Below, one piece after another: positions 19,001 to 26,053 of a DNA stretch of 64,000 nt. Made by a program: the position numbers and the translations under genes. The first letter of the stretch is position 1; each line of letters opens with the position of its first letter. The notes beneath the pieces were generated by a model. That model was not told the DNA's origin, did no database searches, and was given only the letters and a program-made list of their open reading frames with translations. This DNA comes from Bacteroidia bacterium (GTDB taxonomy: Bacteria > Bacteroidota > Bacteroidia > J057): contig JAWPMV010000001.1 in the NCBI GenBank assembly GCA_033391075.1, positions 6,510,001-6,574,000 of the forward strand. Direction: 5' to 3'.

Positions 19001-19314
19001 TAGATTCCCTTGTGACTGAGGTAAGTTCTCTGGAAGAAGAGAAAGCCAGCATTGCCCGAGTACAAAAAGTCGAGGCGAGTAGAAGTCAGTTGACGGATGA
19101 TAGAGAAAGAAAACTCATTATGCTTCAGCAGCAATTGGAGGAAAAGGACCTGACACTTCGCCAAAAAGAAAAAGTCATTCAGGCAAAAATGAATGAGATC
19201 ACTCAAAAGGAGAAAAAGTACCAGGACATGAGAAAATGGGAAGAAGAACTCCATCTACTTGAGCGAAAACTCAAAATAAATCCTGCTTATAAGAAAGCTA
19301 AGGAGGATAATTGA
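16093..19314 (+). CDS. Exported EF-hand protein with very long coiled coil
   Basis: A 1073-residue protein with a signal peptide ending near residue 25 (SSFSQ). Two canonical EF-hand loops follow: residues 42-53 (D-N-D-Y-S-E at positions 1,3,5,7,9,12) and 74-85 (D-N-D-Y-D-E). A helical region with repeated segments of the form LWTREHPDLMKQI / IWLSENPVLAKKF spans about 110-200. From about residue 245 to the end the sequence is almost continuous heptad coiled coil, rich in Glu, Lys, Gln and Leu, with SQAKLADNS-type repeats around 520-600. It has no lipobox, membrane anchor or T9SS tail. A calcium-responsive structural role in the periplasm is inferred. No named family was recognised. Confidence 0.75.
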   Translation: MKPLVHTTLLALLCTLGLFPQSSFSQDKLSNWYIEEVFLLADLNEDKYLSESEILQLRENFAYYQNPEYFERTDKNKDGYLDYPEFRYRFGQALVHRQEIDGKELKILSESFPYFEDAAYKYLKRHPELTERLMNNLLWTREHPDLMKQIIADKAWLSKEKAIVESLSSNLIWLSENPVLAKKFYQAKKLNPVSNIWRSWSISHMDYLANNSVQQGIQIDFPYWPAEEPNEKDNGQLTASAPSPGERQQWVDSLLMANQSLQLANEKVKKELGRRDSVAKSIFSEQMAAPDDKSLSSLKKENGDLRTRVRQMMIEKKLSRIEEDKLLETTIRQRKQIALFEKQQELKDENGNLGLNNTALLEEDIAKLKEDLLTKDQRIAELNESLGELNSSNMNLLKEKQTLAANNSQLKKEKGKLLTQNESKLKSLSEKENTTEKAFSQKEETYKNQIASLEEESSRLSRKYTQLEKEKDELESNLTRVLESKDQDTDELIAIEGQYKQQITALEIELEEAQAKLTDNSRSKQQKISKLEAELQESQAKLADNSNQKEQKIADLEAKLEKAENRLANNSGSSQERIKTLEGELEKSQAQLAERSNNYKEEIAELKVELKTSQSLIAEKTTDESNVKELQSELSSSKAEIASLQSRIDEFQSNSSLRRENDLQIQKKKYEQEIANLEESNEKLTASLEQNNKQMVALLAEQDALEQKTKANQSKAVNPIALDPLIEKQRDSLEFALQNSLSRIGNLEEELKLSEQALKDQEKQLELSKSSLAANSPAIDEEYDALYLRVNELEYNNAKLKDELEATLSLAGEREAILEKRLKSSMQESKRIQTKMNRFKRRKRFYDSEDGERMDKMALELADKKKRIKEMDEVNRALLAQLHANNKYLGQNISKRDQYQQEMTRLKSDVSRLESANDSLSYLVANGKGFNGPQRDSLLAYQERIYRMEQRILYMQNSNQTQLARLNLEIDSLVTEVSSLEEEKASIARVQKVEASRSQLTDDRERKLIMLQQQLEEKDLTLRQKEKVIQAKMNEITQKEKKYQDMRKWEEELHLLERKLKINPAYKKAKEDN

Positions 19315-19393
19315 TCCTGAAACAATCGATTTTTAACTTAGAGAACCTGTTTTATCCCTTCATTCAACATTTACCATCCTGAGATAGGTAAGT

Positions 19394-20503
19394 ATGAAAG
19401 ATATCTGGTTCGTAATTTTTAGTATAGGATTATCACAAGGGATATTTCTCATTTGTGCTTTACTATTGCTAAAGGGTAAAAGGAAACTATCCGTTTATCT
19501 CCTGTTAGTATTTCTTCTCTGTGTCATATCCCTTGTCTTTTCCGAATGGCTCAAAACCCAATTCCCCATCGATGAGGTTCTCTTTACCTTCAGAAATGGA
19601 GAAACCATTCCTTTACTCATAGGCCCAATTATCTGGTTCTATGTACTTTCTGTGCTAAAAGCTGATTTTCGGCTTGAAATACGGCATTCCCTCCATTTCC
19701 TGCCTTTCTTCTTGTTTTTCCTGTATTTCCTCCCCTTTTATATTTCAACCGATGAGTATAAACTTGCATACGTTCAAAGCCTGAATCAAAAATCCATTCC
19801 CCTGGATTTAGCTTTATTCTCCTGGTTTAAAGGCCTGCATACCCTCATCTATATTCTGATCAGCATCCTTTTTCTGAGGAAAAAATTATCTCAAAAACGG
19901 CTGAGAGATCAATGGTTCAATAGCCGTCTGATGATAAGCTTGCTAGGCCTCCAAATGCTGGGTATACTTAGTATTTACGCCATTGTTGTTGCGGAATACA
20001 TAAGCCCGGATATACAAATTGAATCTGATAAAATCGGAGCCTTGGTCATCAGCACTTCCTTTTTCATTTTTGCCTTCGCTATCATTCTTTTTCCCAAAAC
20101 CCTTTTACCCGAAGCAAAGACAAGTAGAAATAAATATGAACATTCTACCCTCAACCAGGATGAAAAAGAACGCATCCTCCGAAAACTTCAAAAAAAGCTC
20201 AGAGACGAAAAGCAGTACTTAAATCCTAACCTAAGTTTGGCAGAGCTTGCCCATAAGCTAGAGATCAACAGCAACCAACTTTCCCAGGTAATCAATGAGC
20301 TCCTTGGTAAGAACTTCTATCAACTGATCAATGAATACAGAGTAGAGGAAGTAAAAAGGAACATTCTTTCTCAGGAAAAGACACTATTAGGAATTGCTCT
20401 GGAAAGCGGATTTAATAGTAAATCTGCTTTTAATCGTATTTTTAAAGAAATCACAGGAAGTACTCCTTCCGCCTACAAAAAATCCCTCACCAATAGGTCC
20501 TAA
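19394..20503 (+). CDS. AraC-family regulator with membrane-spanning N-terminus
   Basis: A 369-residue protein. Residues 1-235 contain about seven hydrophobic segments, and residues about 265-366 are an AraC-type double helix-turn-helix (LSLAELAHKLEINSNQLSQVIN and GIALESGFNSKSAFNRIFKEITGSTPSAYKK). This membrane-AraC layout is common in Bacteroidota, where the membrane part is thought to sense an envelope signal. The next gene, 71 bp downstream on the same strand, encodes an alpha/beta hydrolase with a membrane anchor and may be its target or be cotranscribed. The ligand is unknown. Confidence 0.9.
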   Translation: MKDIWFVIFSIGLSQGIFLICALLLLKGKRKLSVYLLLVFLLCVISLVFSEWLKTQFPIDEVLFTFRNGETIPLLIGPIIWFYVLSVLKADFRLEIRHSLHFLPFFLFFLYFLPFYISTDEYKLAYVQSLNQKSIPLDLALFSWFKGLHTLIYILISILFLRKKLSQKRLRDQWFNSRLMISLLGLQMLGILSIYAIVVAEYISPDIQIESDKIGALVISTSFFIFAFAIILFPKTLLPEAKTSRNKYEHSTLNQDEKERILRKLQKKLRDEKQYLNPNLSLAELAHKLEINSNQLSQVINELLGKNFYQLINEYRVEEVKRNILSQEKTLLGIALESGFNSKSAFNRIFKEITGSTPSAYKKSLTNRS

Positions 20504-20574
20504 CTTATACAGAAGGTCGATAAGCATGATGCTTTGCTTTTTCTTGAGCAGAGTTTCATAAAAAAAATCACCCT

Positions 20575-21651
20575 ATGAATCGCCTTCAGAAAATTTTCTT
20601 ATCTAAAAAAATCCTGCTTCCCTTTTCGATTCTCCTGCTCTTATTTCTGGCTTATGCCTTGCTGGCTCGCTATAAAGGGCAAGTCGAATATGTGACATTT
20701 GAAAGTGATATCCGCCTGGAAGGCGTCTTAAGTAAACCCCATAATCAAGGGCCTCATCCAGCAGTTATCATTTTGCATGGTTCGGGAGCGAGCCATCAGG
20801 AGTATGACAAGCTTTTCAATAGACTTCATGCCAATGCCTTTGTTGAAAAAGGTTTTGCCAGCCTTGCATATACCAAGAGAGGTTCTGGGAAAAACGAAAT
20901 CGACTACCGCTATTTCACCTACAAAGACCTGATGAAGGATGCCATGGCAGCTCTCGATTTTCTCCGAAGCAGACCAGACATCGATCATAAAAATATTGGG
21001 ATTATGGCTATCAGTGAATCTGGCTGGTTCAGTCCAGAGCTAGCAGCCAGAGACTCAAACATTCGATTTATCGTAAATCGAGTAAGCTCTCCTTTCAACG
21101 TGCCCCGAACCCTCTCTCATGAAATCAGGATGGATGCAAAAGCAGAAGGGTTCACAGAAAAAGAAATCGAAGAGGATCTTTTACCTATGCACAGAGAAAT
21201 CTGGCAGTATTATATAGAAGCTGCAAAAGATTTATCCCAGGATCGGACTTCCCTAAGAGATTCTGTGAATGGCCATTTATCAAAACTCCATAATAGTCCC
21301 AAATTCAGTAAGTGGTTTGTCGCTGATAAACTTTCCCCATACGATCCCAAGCTTATCGCTGCACGAGGCTCCAATTATTCCTATGATCCTTTGCCCTATT
21401 TACGGGCAAGCAATACGCCTTTCCTTTATGTTATGGGAGGGAAAGATCGCAACATGCCCAGTCAGGAAATTATCTCATTTTTAGAGGAATTTCGTGTAGC
21501 GGAAAATAAAGAAATCGAAATAAAACTCTATCCAGATGCCAGTCATTACCTCTACAAGTGGAGCTTGCGTGATGGCCCTTTCGAAGGCTTGTATGTAGAA
21601 GGATATCTGGATCTAATTACAAATTGGGCAAAGAAACAAATAAGAGATTAG
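20575..21651 (+). CDS. Membrane-anchored alpha/beta hydrolase
   Basis: A 358-residue protein with one N-terminal transmembrane or signal-anchor segment (about residues 13-30) and an alpha/beta-hydrolase fold. The oxyanion segment ILHGSGASH, the nucleophile elbow in AISESGW (Ser after Ile), the acid loop MGGKDRNMP and the late His in DASHYLYKW form the expected triad. The elbow departs from strict GxSxG. It resembles dienelactone hydrolase or acyl-amino-acid peptidase-like proteins. It follows the AraC regulator, and both may belong to one regulatory unit. The substrate is unknown. Confidence 0.85.
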   Translation: MNRLQKIFLSKKILLPFSILLLLFLAYALLARYKGQVEYVTFESDIRLEGVLSKPHNQGPHPAVIILHGSGASHQEYDKLFNRLHANAFVEKGFASLAYTKRGSGKNEIDYRYFTYKDLMKDAMAALDFLRSRPDIDHKNIGIMAISESGWFSPELAARDSNIRFIVNRVSSPFNVPRTLSHEIRMDAKAEGFTEKEIEEDLLPMHREIWQYYIEAAKDLSQDRTSLRDSVNGHLSKLHNSPKFSKWFVADKLSPYDPKLIAARGSNYSYDPLPYLRASNTPFLYVMGGKDRNMPSQEIISFLEEFRVAENKEIEIKLYPDASHYLYKWSLRDGPFEGLYVEGYLDLITNWAKKQIRD

Positions 21652-21820
21652 CATGCTTGCGACCTGGGTAGGATGAGCTCCTGAGGCCAGAAAACAGGGA
21701 GTTTTATCAAAAAGTGTCTTTTTATTTACCTTGACCCTTTCCGGATTTTTTGGTCTAATAGTATGAGATTACGTATTTTTCCGTTCTATAAGTAAAGCAT
21801 TCTATAATCGTACTCTTACT

Positions 21821-22417
21821 ATGCGCATATTCCTGATTAGCCTGTTCCTCTGTTTTTTTACCCAGGGACTTTTCGCTCAAGTCGATACCACTAGCACAAA
21901 TATTGATACAACAGCTAATGATAGCTCTCGTGTAAATCCCGAAATGTTATCCCGCGGATTTACCCCCGGCCCTATGCTGGATGCCTACCAGCTCAAGAAC
22001 AGTAAGTGGTACTATAGTATCAATGATGCTGTACGTGAGCCAGAAAAGGTTTACAAACTTTCCCTGAGTGGACAGAAATACAAAGAATTGCCTCCAGGCC
22101 TCGATCGTTTCTCCAATCTGCAAGTACTCAACCTCAGCAATAATAAGCTCAAAACGATTCCCGGCGATATCAGCCGTTTACAAAATCTGGAAGTCCTGAT
22201 CCTTAGTAGAAACAAAATCAATCACCTGCCTGAGGAGATCAAGAACATGGAAAATCTCACGACCATATATTTAAGCAAAAATCGTCTGGTAGAAGTTCCC
22301 GCATGGATCGGAGGCTTGAGCAAATTGAGATCTTTGGATCTTTCGCTCAACAATCTCACCTGGTATGAGATCGAATTGGTGCAGAAAAGACTGCCACGCT
22401 GTAAGATCACGCATTAG
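21821..22417 (+). CDS. Exported leucine-rich-repeat protein
   Basis: A 198-residue protein with a clear signal peptide (cleavage after about residue 20, LFAQ). A variable region of about 60 residues is followed by four to five leucine-rich repeats with a 23-residue period (LQVLNLSNNKLKTIP, LEVLILSRNKINHLP, LTTIYLSKNRLVEVP, LRSLDLSLNNLTW). LRR solenoids mediate protein binding. There is no sorting signal or lipobox, so it is probably periplasmic. No operon partner is evident; the region downstream holds a repeat-rich inverted segment before pheS. Confidence 0.85.
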   Translation: MRIFLISLFLCFFTQGLFAQVDTTSTNIDTTANDSSRVNPEMLSRGFTPGPMLDAYQLKNSKWYYSINDAVREPEKVYKLSLSGQKYKELPPGLDRFSNLQVLNLSNNKLKTIPGDISRLQNLEVLILSRNKINHLPEEIKNMENLTTIYLSKNRLVEVPAWIGGLSKLRSLDLSLNNLTWYEIELVQKRLPRCKITH

Positions 22418-22430
22418 GGGAGACCTTTTG

Positions 22431-22506
22431 GGGTGTTAGGGTGTTTGAGTGTCAGGGTTGATTAAATAACTCACGCTAACACACTAATACTCACACACCC
22501 TAACCC
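22431..22506. repeat. Imperfect inverted repeat built of GTGTTAGGGT-like units
   Basis: The 76-bp stretch between the LRR gene and pheS begins with GGGTGTTAGGGTGT and ends with ACACACCCTAACCC. The two halves pair imperfectly and each contains short direct repeats of a GTGTTAGGGT type. It could act as a terminator for the LRR gene or be a member of a dispersed intergenic repeat family. Confidence 0.5.
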
Positions 22507-22516
22507 ATATTTTCTC

Positions 22517-22547
22517 TTGAACGCTAAAACACCTTTCTGTAACTTGC
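22517..22547 (+). promoter_or_regulatory. Possible pheS promoter
   Basis: TTGA at 22517-22520 and TAACTTGC at 22540-22547 are separated by 19 bp, resembling the Bacteroidota TTTG-N19-TAnnTTTG promoter with three mismatches in total. The -7 box ends 18 bp before the pheS ATG. Confidence 0.35.
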
Positions 22548-22565
22548 GCGGGTTAGAAAATTAAG

Positions 22566-23585
22566 ATGCAGGATAAAATTCAACAGATACTGGCAGAGGT
22601 CAATTCCTTTGTCGTAGAGAAAGCTGAGGACCTTGAGGAGTACCGCCATAAGTACACCGTAAAAAAAGGCATCATCAATCAGATGTTCAATGAGTTTCGA
22701 AGCCTTCCCCCTGAGCAAAAACGGGAATTAGGGAAACCTTTGAACGAGCTCAAAAATCATGCACAGGCACGTTTGGAAGAATTCCAAAAAGGGCTCAAGT
22801 CTCAAAACCAATCTGCAAATAAGCCGCATGACCTCACCCTTCCCGGAGATCCTTTTGTTACGGGTGGGAGGCATCCGCTTTCTATAGTGCTCAATCGCAT
22901 CGTAAGTATTTTTGAAAAGATCGGCTTTACCGTAGCCGAAGGACCAGAAATTGAAGACGACTGGCACAATTTCTCTGCCCTCAATTTTCCCGACAATCAC
23001 CCTGCTAGAGATATGCAGGATACCTTCTTCGTAAATCGCGATCCGGAATATGTGCTGCGTACCCATACTTCATCTGTGCAGGTGCGCGTGATGGAAGATT
23101 CTCAGCCGCCCATTCGGGTACTATCTCCAGGAAGGGTATATAGAAATGAAGCTATTTCTGCACGTGCGCATTGCTTCTTCCATCAGGTAGAAGGATTGGT
23201 GGTAGACGAAAACATCAGCTTCGCTGATATGAAGCAGGCCCTGCTTTATTTTGCCAGAGAAATGTTTGGAGAAGGAGTAGAAATCAAACTCAGGCCCTCT
23301 TATTTCCCATTTACTGAAATCAGTGCGGAAATGGATGTAACCTGTGGAGTTTGCTATGGAAAAGGATGTAACGTCTGTAAGCACTCCGGCTGGTTGGAAA
23401 TCATGGGTTGTGGCATGGTAGACCCCAATGTACTGGAAAACTGTAATATCGATTCCAGCAAATACTCCGGTTACGCATTTGGGATGGGCGTGGAACGTAT
23501 CGCACAGATTCTCTACCGGGTACCGGACTTGAGACTGTACTCCCAAAACGATATTCGCTTTTTGCGATTGTTTGAGAAAATATAA
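22566..23585 (+). CDS. pheS: Phenylalanyl-tRNA synthetase alpha subunit
   Basis: A 339-residue class II synthetase subunit, full length. The N-terminal coiled coil spans residues 1-85. Motif 2 and 3 landmarks are present: GPEIEDDWHNFSALNFP, the FRxR-equivalent GRVYRNEAISARAHCFFHQVEG, and GMGVERIAQI near the end. With PheT it charges tRNA-Phe. The beta-subunit gene is not adjacent but lies on the other strand at 41264-43669. The acetate kinase-PduL fusion gene begins 29 bp downstream after a small hairpin. Confidence 0.97.
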   Translation: MQDKIQQILAEVNSFVVEKAEDLEEYRHKYTVKKGIINQMFNEFRSLPPEQKRELGKPLNELKNHAQARLEEFQKGLKSQNQSANKPHDLTLPGDPFVTGGRHPLSIVLNRIVSIFEKIGFTVAEGPEIEDDWHNFSALNFPDNHPARDMQDTFFVNRDPEYVLRTHTSSVQVRVMEDSQPPIRVLSPGRVYRNEAISARAHCFFHQVEGLVVDENISFADMKQALLYFAREMFGEGVEIKLRPSYFPFTEISAEMDVTCGVCYGKGCNVCKHSGWLEIMGCGMVDPNVLENCNIDSSKYSGYAFGMGVERIAQILYRVPDLRLYSQNDIRFLRLFEKI

Positions 23586-23600
23586 AGAGGAAGCCTCTTT
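23584..23600 (+). terminator. Small hairpin at the pheS stop codon
   Basis: Seven-bp arms (23584-23590 and 23594-23600) with a 3-nt loop overlap the pheS stop and end in a run of U. It may reduce read-through into the acetate kinase fusion gene; it is too short to be a confident terminator. Confidence 0.35.
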
Positions 23601-23614
23601 TAATTGCATAGATC

Positions 23615-25423
23615 ATGAATGTACTGCTGATTAATTGCGGTAGTTCCTCGGTAAAGATTGAAGTAATTCAAACCGAGACTACCGAGAGACTACTTGTGGC
23701 TCGACTGAGCGATATCAATCAGGAAAAACCAGCTTTTAGCTTAAATGGGGAAAAAACTGATTGCCCGGATAGCGGTCATCAGGCCTGTCTGGATTTTGCC
23801 ATTCCACGAATCAAATCAGCTTTGACAGAACACAAACTCTCCGGCATCGTTCATCGTGTCGTTCATGGAGGTGCCGATTTCAGTGGGCCAGTAGAAATAG
23901 ACGAAAAGGTAGAGCAGGCTATCGAAGAACTTTCCTCTTTAGCTCCCCTACACAATCCCATCAACTTATTGGGTATCAGGCAAGCGAAAAAACATTGGGC
24001 TGAGCTTCCTCATGTCGCTGTATTTGATACCGCCTTTCATAGTACCCTTCCTAAACGCGCACAATCCTATGCGCTATCTTCCGAATTATCTGATAAGCAT
24101 GGCATTCGAAGATATGGTTTTCATGGAAGCAGCCACAGCTATGTCAGTCGCAAGGCATCAGAATTTCTCCAACAGGATATTCGCCAACTCAGACTGATTA
24201 CTTGTCATTTGGGCAATGGGGCTTCTCTGGCAGCAGTCGAGTTTGGTCGTTCAATTGAAACTTCTATGGGTATGACGCCTTTGGAAGGTCTGGTCATGGG
24301 TACTCGAAGCGGAGATGTAGATCCCGGGATTCTCATTCATTTGATGAAAGAAGAGAATTGGGATTCTTCCCAACTGGATGAGGCTCTCAATAAAGAAAGT
24401 GGTCTGAAAGGAATATCCGGCACCAATGATATGCAGGATATCGAGAATATGGCTGCCGGAGGAAATGAAGCAGCAAGGAAAGCCATTCAGATTTTCAGCC
24501 ATAGACTTAGAAAGTATATCGGAGCATATGCAGCGGTGATGGGAGGAGTAGATGCCATTATATTCACTGGTGGAATAGGGGAGAATAGTGCGACCATCAG
24601 AGAAAGAGCTTGTCAAAGATTAGAATTTCTGGGAGCTATCCTGAATGAAGATGCCAATCGAGATGCCGATTTAGACGACAAACATGCTATCGCGGATATT
24701 TCCATGGGACATAGCCGCTGCAAATTGCTGGTCATTCCCACGGATGAGCAATATGAAATGGCGCGCAAGGCTGAGCAGATTATTCAAAAGAAACATATTG
24801 TAAAAGAAACTCCCCTTAGGATACCTGTGGCTATTTCTGCCCGCCATGTTCACCTTACACAAGAGAGTATCGATATTCTTTTTGGAAAAGGCTATGAACT
24901 CAGCGAGTACAAACCCCTCTCTCAACCCGGGCAATTCGCAGCCAATGAACGACTGAGTTTGGTCGGCCCCAAGAATACCATTGAAAGAGTGCGCATCCTT
25001 GGACCGGTACGTTCGAAAAATCAGGTAGAGATTTCTCGTACAGATGAATTTTTTCTGGGAATAGATGCTCCCGTACGTGCATCCGGGCATGTAGAAAATA
25101 CTCCCGGCATAAAACTGGTAGGACCGAAGGGCGAATTAAGCCTCAAAGAAGGCGTGATCTGTGCCTGGAGACATATCCACATGACCCCCGCTGACGCGGA
25201 AAACTTTGGAGTAGAGGACAAGGATATCGTAGAAATCCGGATCGAAAATGAAGAGCGTAGCCTGACTTTCGGAAATGTCCTCATACGCGTCTCACCCAAG
25301 TATGCACTGGAAATGCATATCGATACAGATGAAGCCAATGCTGCGGAACTTAGTAGAGGAGCAGTAGGAGAGCTCATTGCAACCGACCATGCTGGCCAGG
25401 TCTTGCGGAAGAAAACCCGATAA
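23615..25423 (+). CDS. ackA-pduL: Acetate kinase fused to PduL-type phosphotransacylase
   Basis: A 602-residue fusion. Residues 1-395 are acetate kinase: LINCGSSSVK start, FDTAFH at 137-142, RYGFHGSSH at 166-174, HLGNGAS at 198-204, GTRSGDVDPG near 229 and FTGGIGEN at 317-324. Residues about 401-590 are a PduL-type phosphate acyltransferase with its zinc-binding His motifs ARHVHL (His411, His413), RHIHM (His520, His522) and EMHID (His568). Together the halves interconvert acetyl-CoA and acetate through acetyl phosphate and make ATP. The joint is a short Lys-rich linker, and both halves look complete. PduL-type enzymes are unrelated to Pta. The gene follows pheS closely but has no functional link to it. 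Confidence 0.92.
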   Translation: MNVLLINCGSSSVKIEVIQTETTERLLVARLSDINQEKPAFSLNGEKTDCPDSGHQACLDFAIPRIKSALTEHKLSGIVHRVVHGGADFSGPVEIDEKVEQAIEELSSLAPLHNPINLLGIRQAKKHWAELPHVAVFDTAFHSTLPKRAQSYALSSELSDKHGIRRYGFHGSSHSYVSRKASEFLQQDIRQLRLITCHLGNGASLAAVEFGRSIETSMGMTPLEGLVMGTRSGDVDPGILIHLMKEENWDSSQLDEALNKESGLKGISGTNDMQDIENMAAGGNEAARKAIQIFSHRLRKYIGAYAAVMGGVDAIIFTGGIGENSATIRERACQRLEFLGAILNEDANRDADLDDKHAIADISMGHSRCKLLVIPTDEQYEMARKAEQIIQKKHIVKETPLRIPVAISARHVHLTQESIDILFGKGYELSEYKPLSQPGQFAANERLSLVGPKNTIERVRILGPVRSKNQVEISRTDEFFLGIDAPVRASGHVENTPGIKLVGPKGELSLKEGVICAWRHIHMTPADAENFGVEDKDIVEIRIENEERSLTFGNVLIRVSPKYALEMHIDTDEANAAELSRGAVGELIATDHAGQVLRKKTR

Positions 25424-25444
25424 ATAAAAACTTCCTCCTCTCTT

Positions 25445-25538
25445 TCATTGCGAGCCCATGATATGGGCGAAGCTATCCACTTGACTCCAAAAAAGACTAT
25501 CTACATCAAGGAGATTGCTTCGGTAGTCCTCGCAATGA
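25445..25538. repeat. REP/MITE-like palindromic intergenic element
   Basis: Terminal inverted repeats of 10 bp (25445-25454 TCATTGCGAG and 25529-25538) and an inner pair CGAAGC / GCTTCG (25468-25473 and 25517-25522) make a nested foldback of about 94 bp. A small palindrome CCCATGATATGGG occupies 25455-25467. No frame in it is coding. The CATTGCGAG...GAAGC layout is like dispersed foldback repeats seen in several bacterial genomes. Confidence 0.6.
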
Positions 25539-25623
25539 CAGCAGTTTCGCATGTTTATAATAATTTTTTATACACATCTAAACTATTGACCAACAGACCC
25601 TTAGCACATAAATTCAGCCCTTC

Positions 25624-25688
25624 ATCTAAAAAATTAGTTGTTAATCTAAGTTTTTAGATATACATTTGATCTAAATCTTTAGATCAAA
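25624..25688 (+). promoter_or_regulatory. blaI promoter with three tandem operator dyads
   Basis: Three dyads of the form ATCTAA-N4-TTAGAT are present: 25624-25639 (imperfect right half, TTAGTT), 25644-25659 (perfect) and 25669-25684, the last extended to 10-bp perfect arms at 25665-25674 and 25679-25688. A perfect -7 box TACATTTG lies at 25661-25668 and a weak -33 (GTTG) near 25637-25640. Dyad 1 covers the -33, dyad 2 the spacer, and dyad 3 the -7 to the ATG. This is the expected layout for strong autorepression by the BlaI-like protein. Confidence 0.7.
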
Positions 25689-26053
25689 TGCAAAAACTCA
25701 CACGTGCAGAGGAACAATTGATGCAGATAATCTGGAAGCTGGAAAAGGCATTCCTGAAAGAGATTATGCAGGCCCTTCCAGAACCTAAGCCTAAACAAAG
25801 TACCGTTTCGACCATTATCAAGATTTTGGGAGACAAAGGCTTTATCTCGCATCATACCTTTGGCAAATCCCATCAGTACTATCCTTTGGTTGAAAAAGAC
25901 AGCTATGCCAAGGCTTATTTTCAGCAATTTTTAGGCAAGTACTTTGACGGTTCCTTCAACCGCCTCTTGAGCTTCTTCCATAAAGAAGGAGAAATAGACC
26001 TCCAAGACCTCGACGAAATATTGAATAAACTCAATGAAGAAAAAGATCAATGA
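25688..26053 (+). CDS. BlaI/MecI-family transcriptional repressor
   Basis: A 121-residue winged-helix protein starting MQKLTRAEEQLMQIIWKL, the standard opening of the BlaI/MecI family, with the recognition helix region KQSTVSTIIKILGDKGFI. Family members repress their own operon and are cleaved or inactivated by a cognate M56 membrane protease. The stop overlaps the start of the M56 gene by 4 bp (ATGA), so they are translationally coupled. There is no Shine-Dalgarno sequence because an operator dyad runs up to the ATG. The regulon probably includes the cassette at 25688-29226. Confidence 0.95.
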   Translation: MQKLTRAEEQLMQIIWKLEKAFLKEIMQALPEPKPKQSTVSTIIKILGDKGFISHHTFGKSHQYYPLVEKDSYAKAYFQQFLGKYFDGSFNRLLSFFHKEGEIDLQDLDEILNKLNEEKDQ

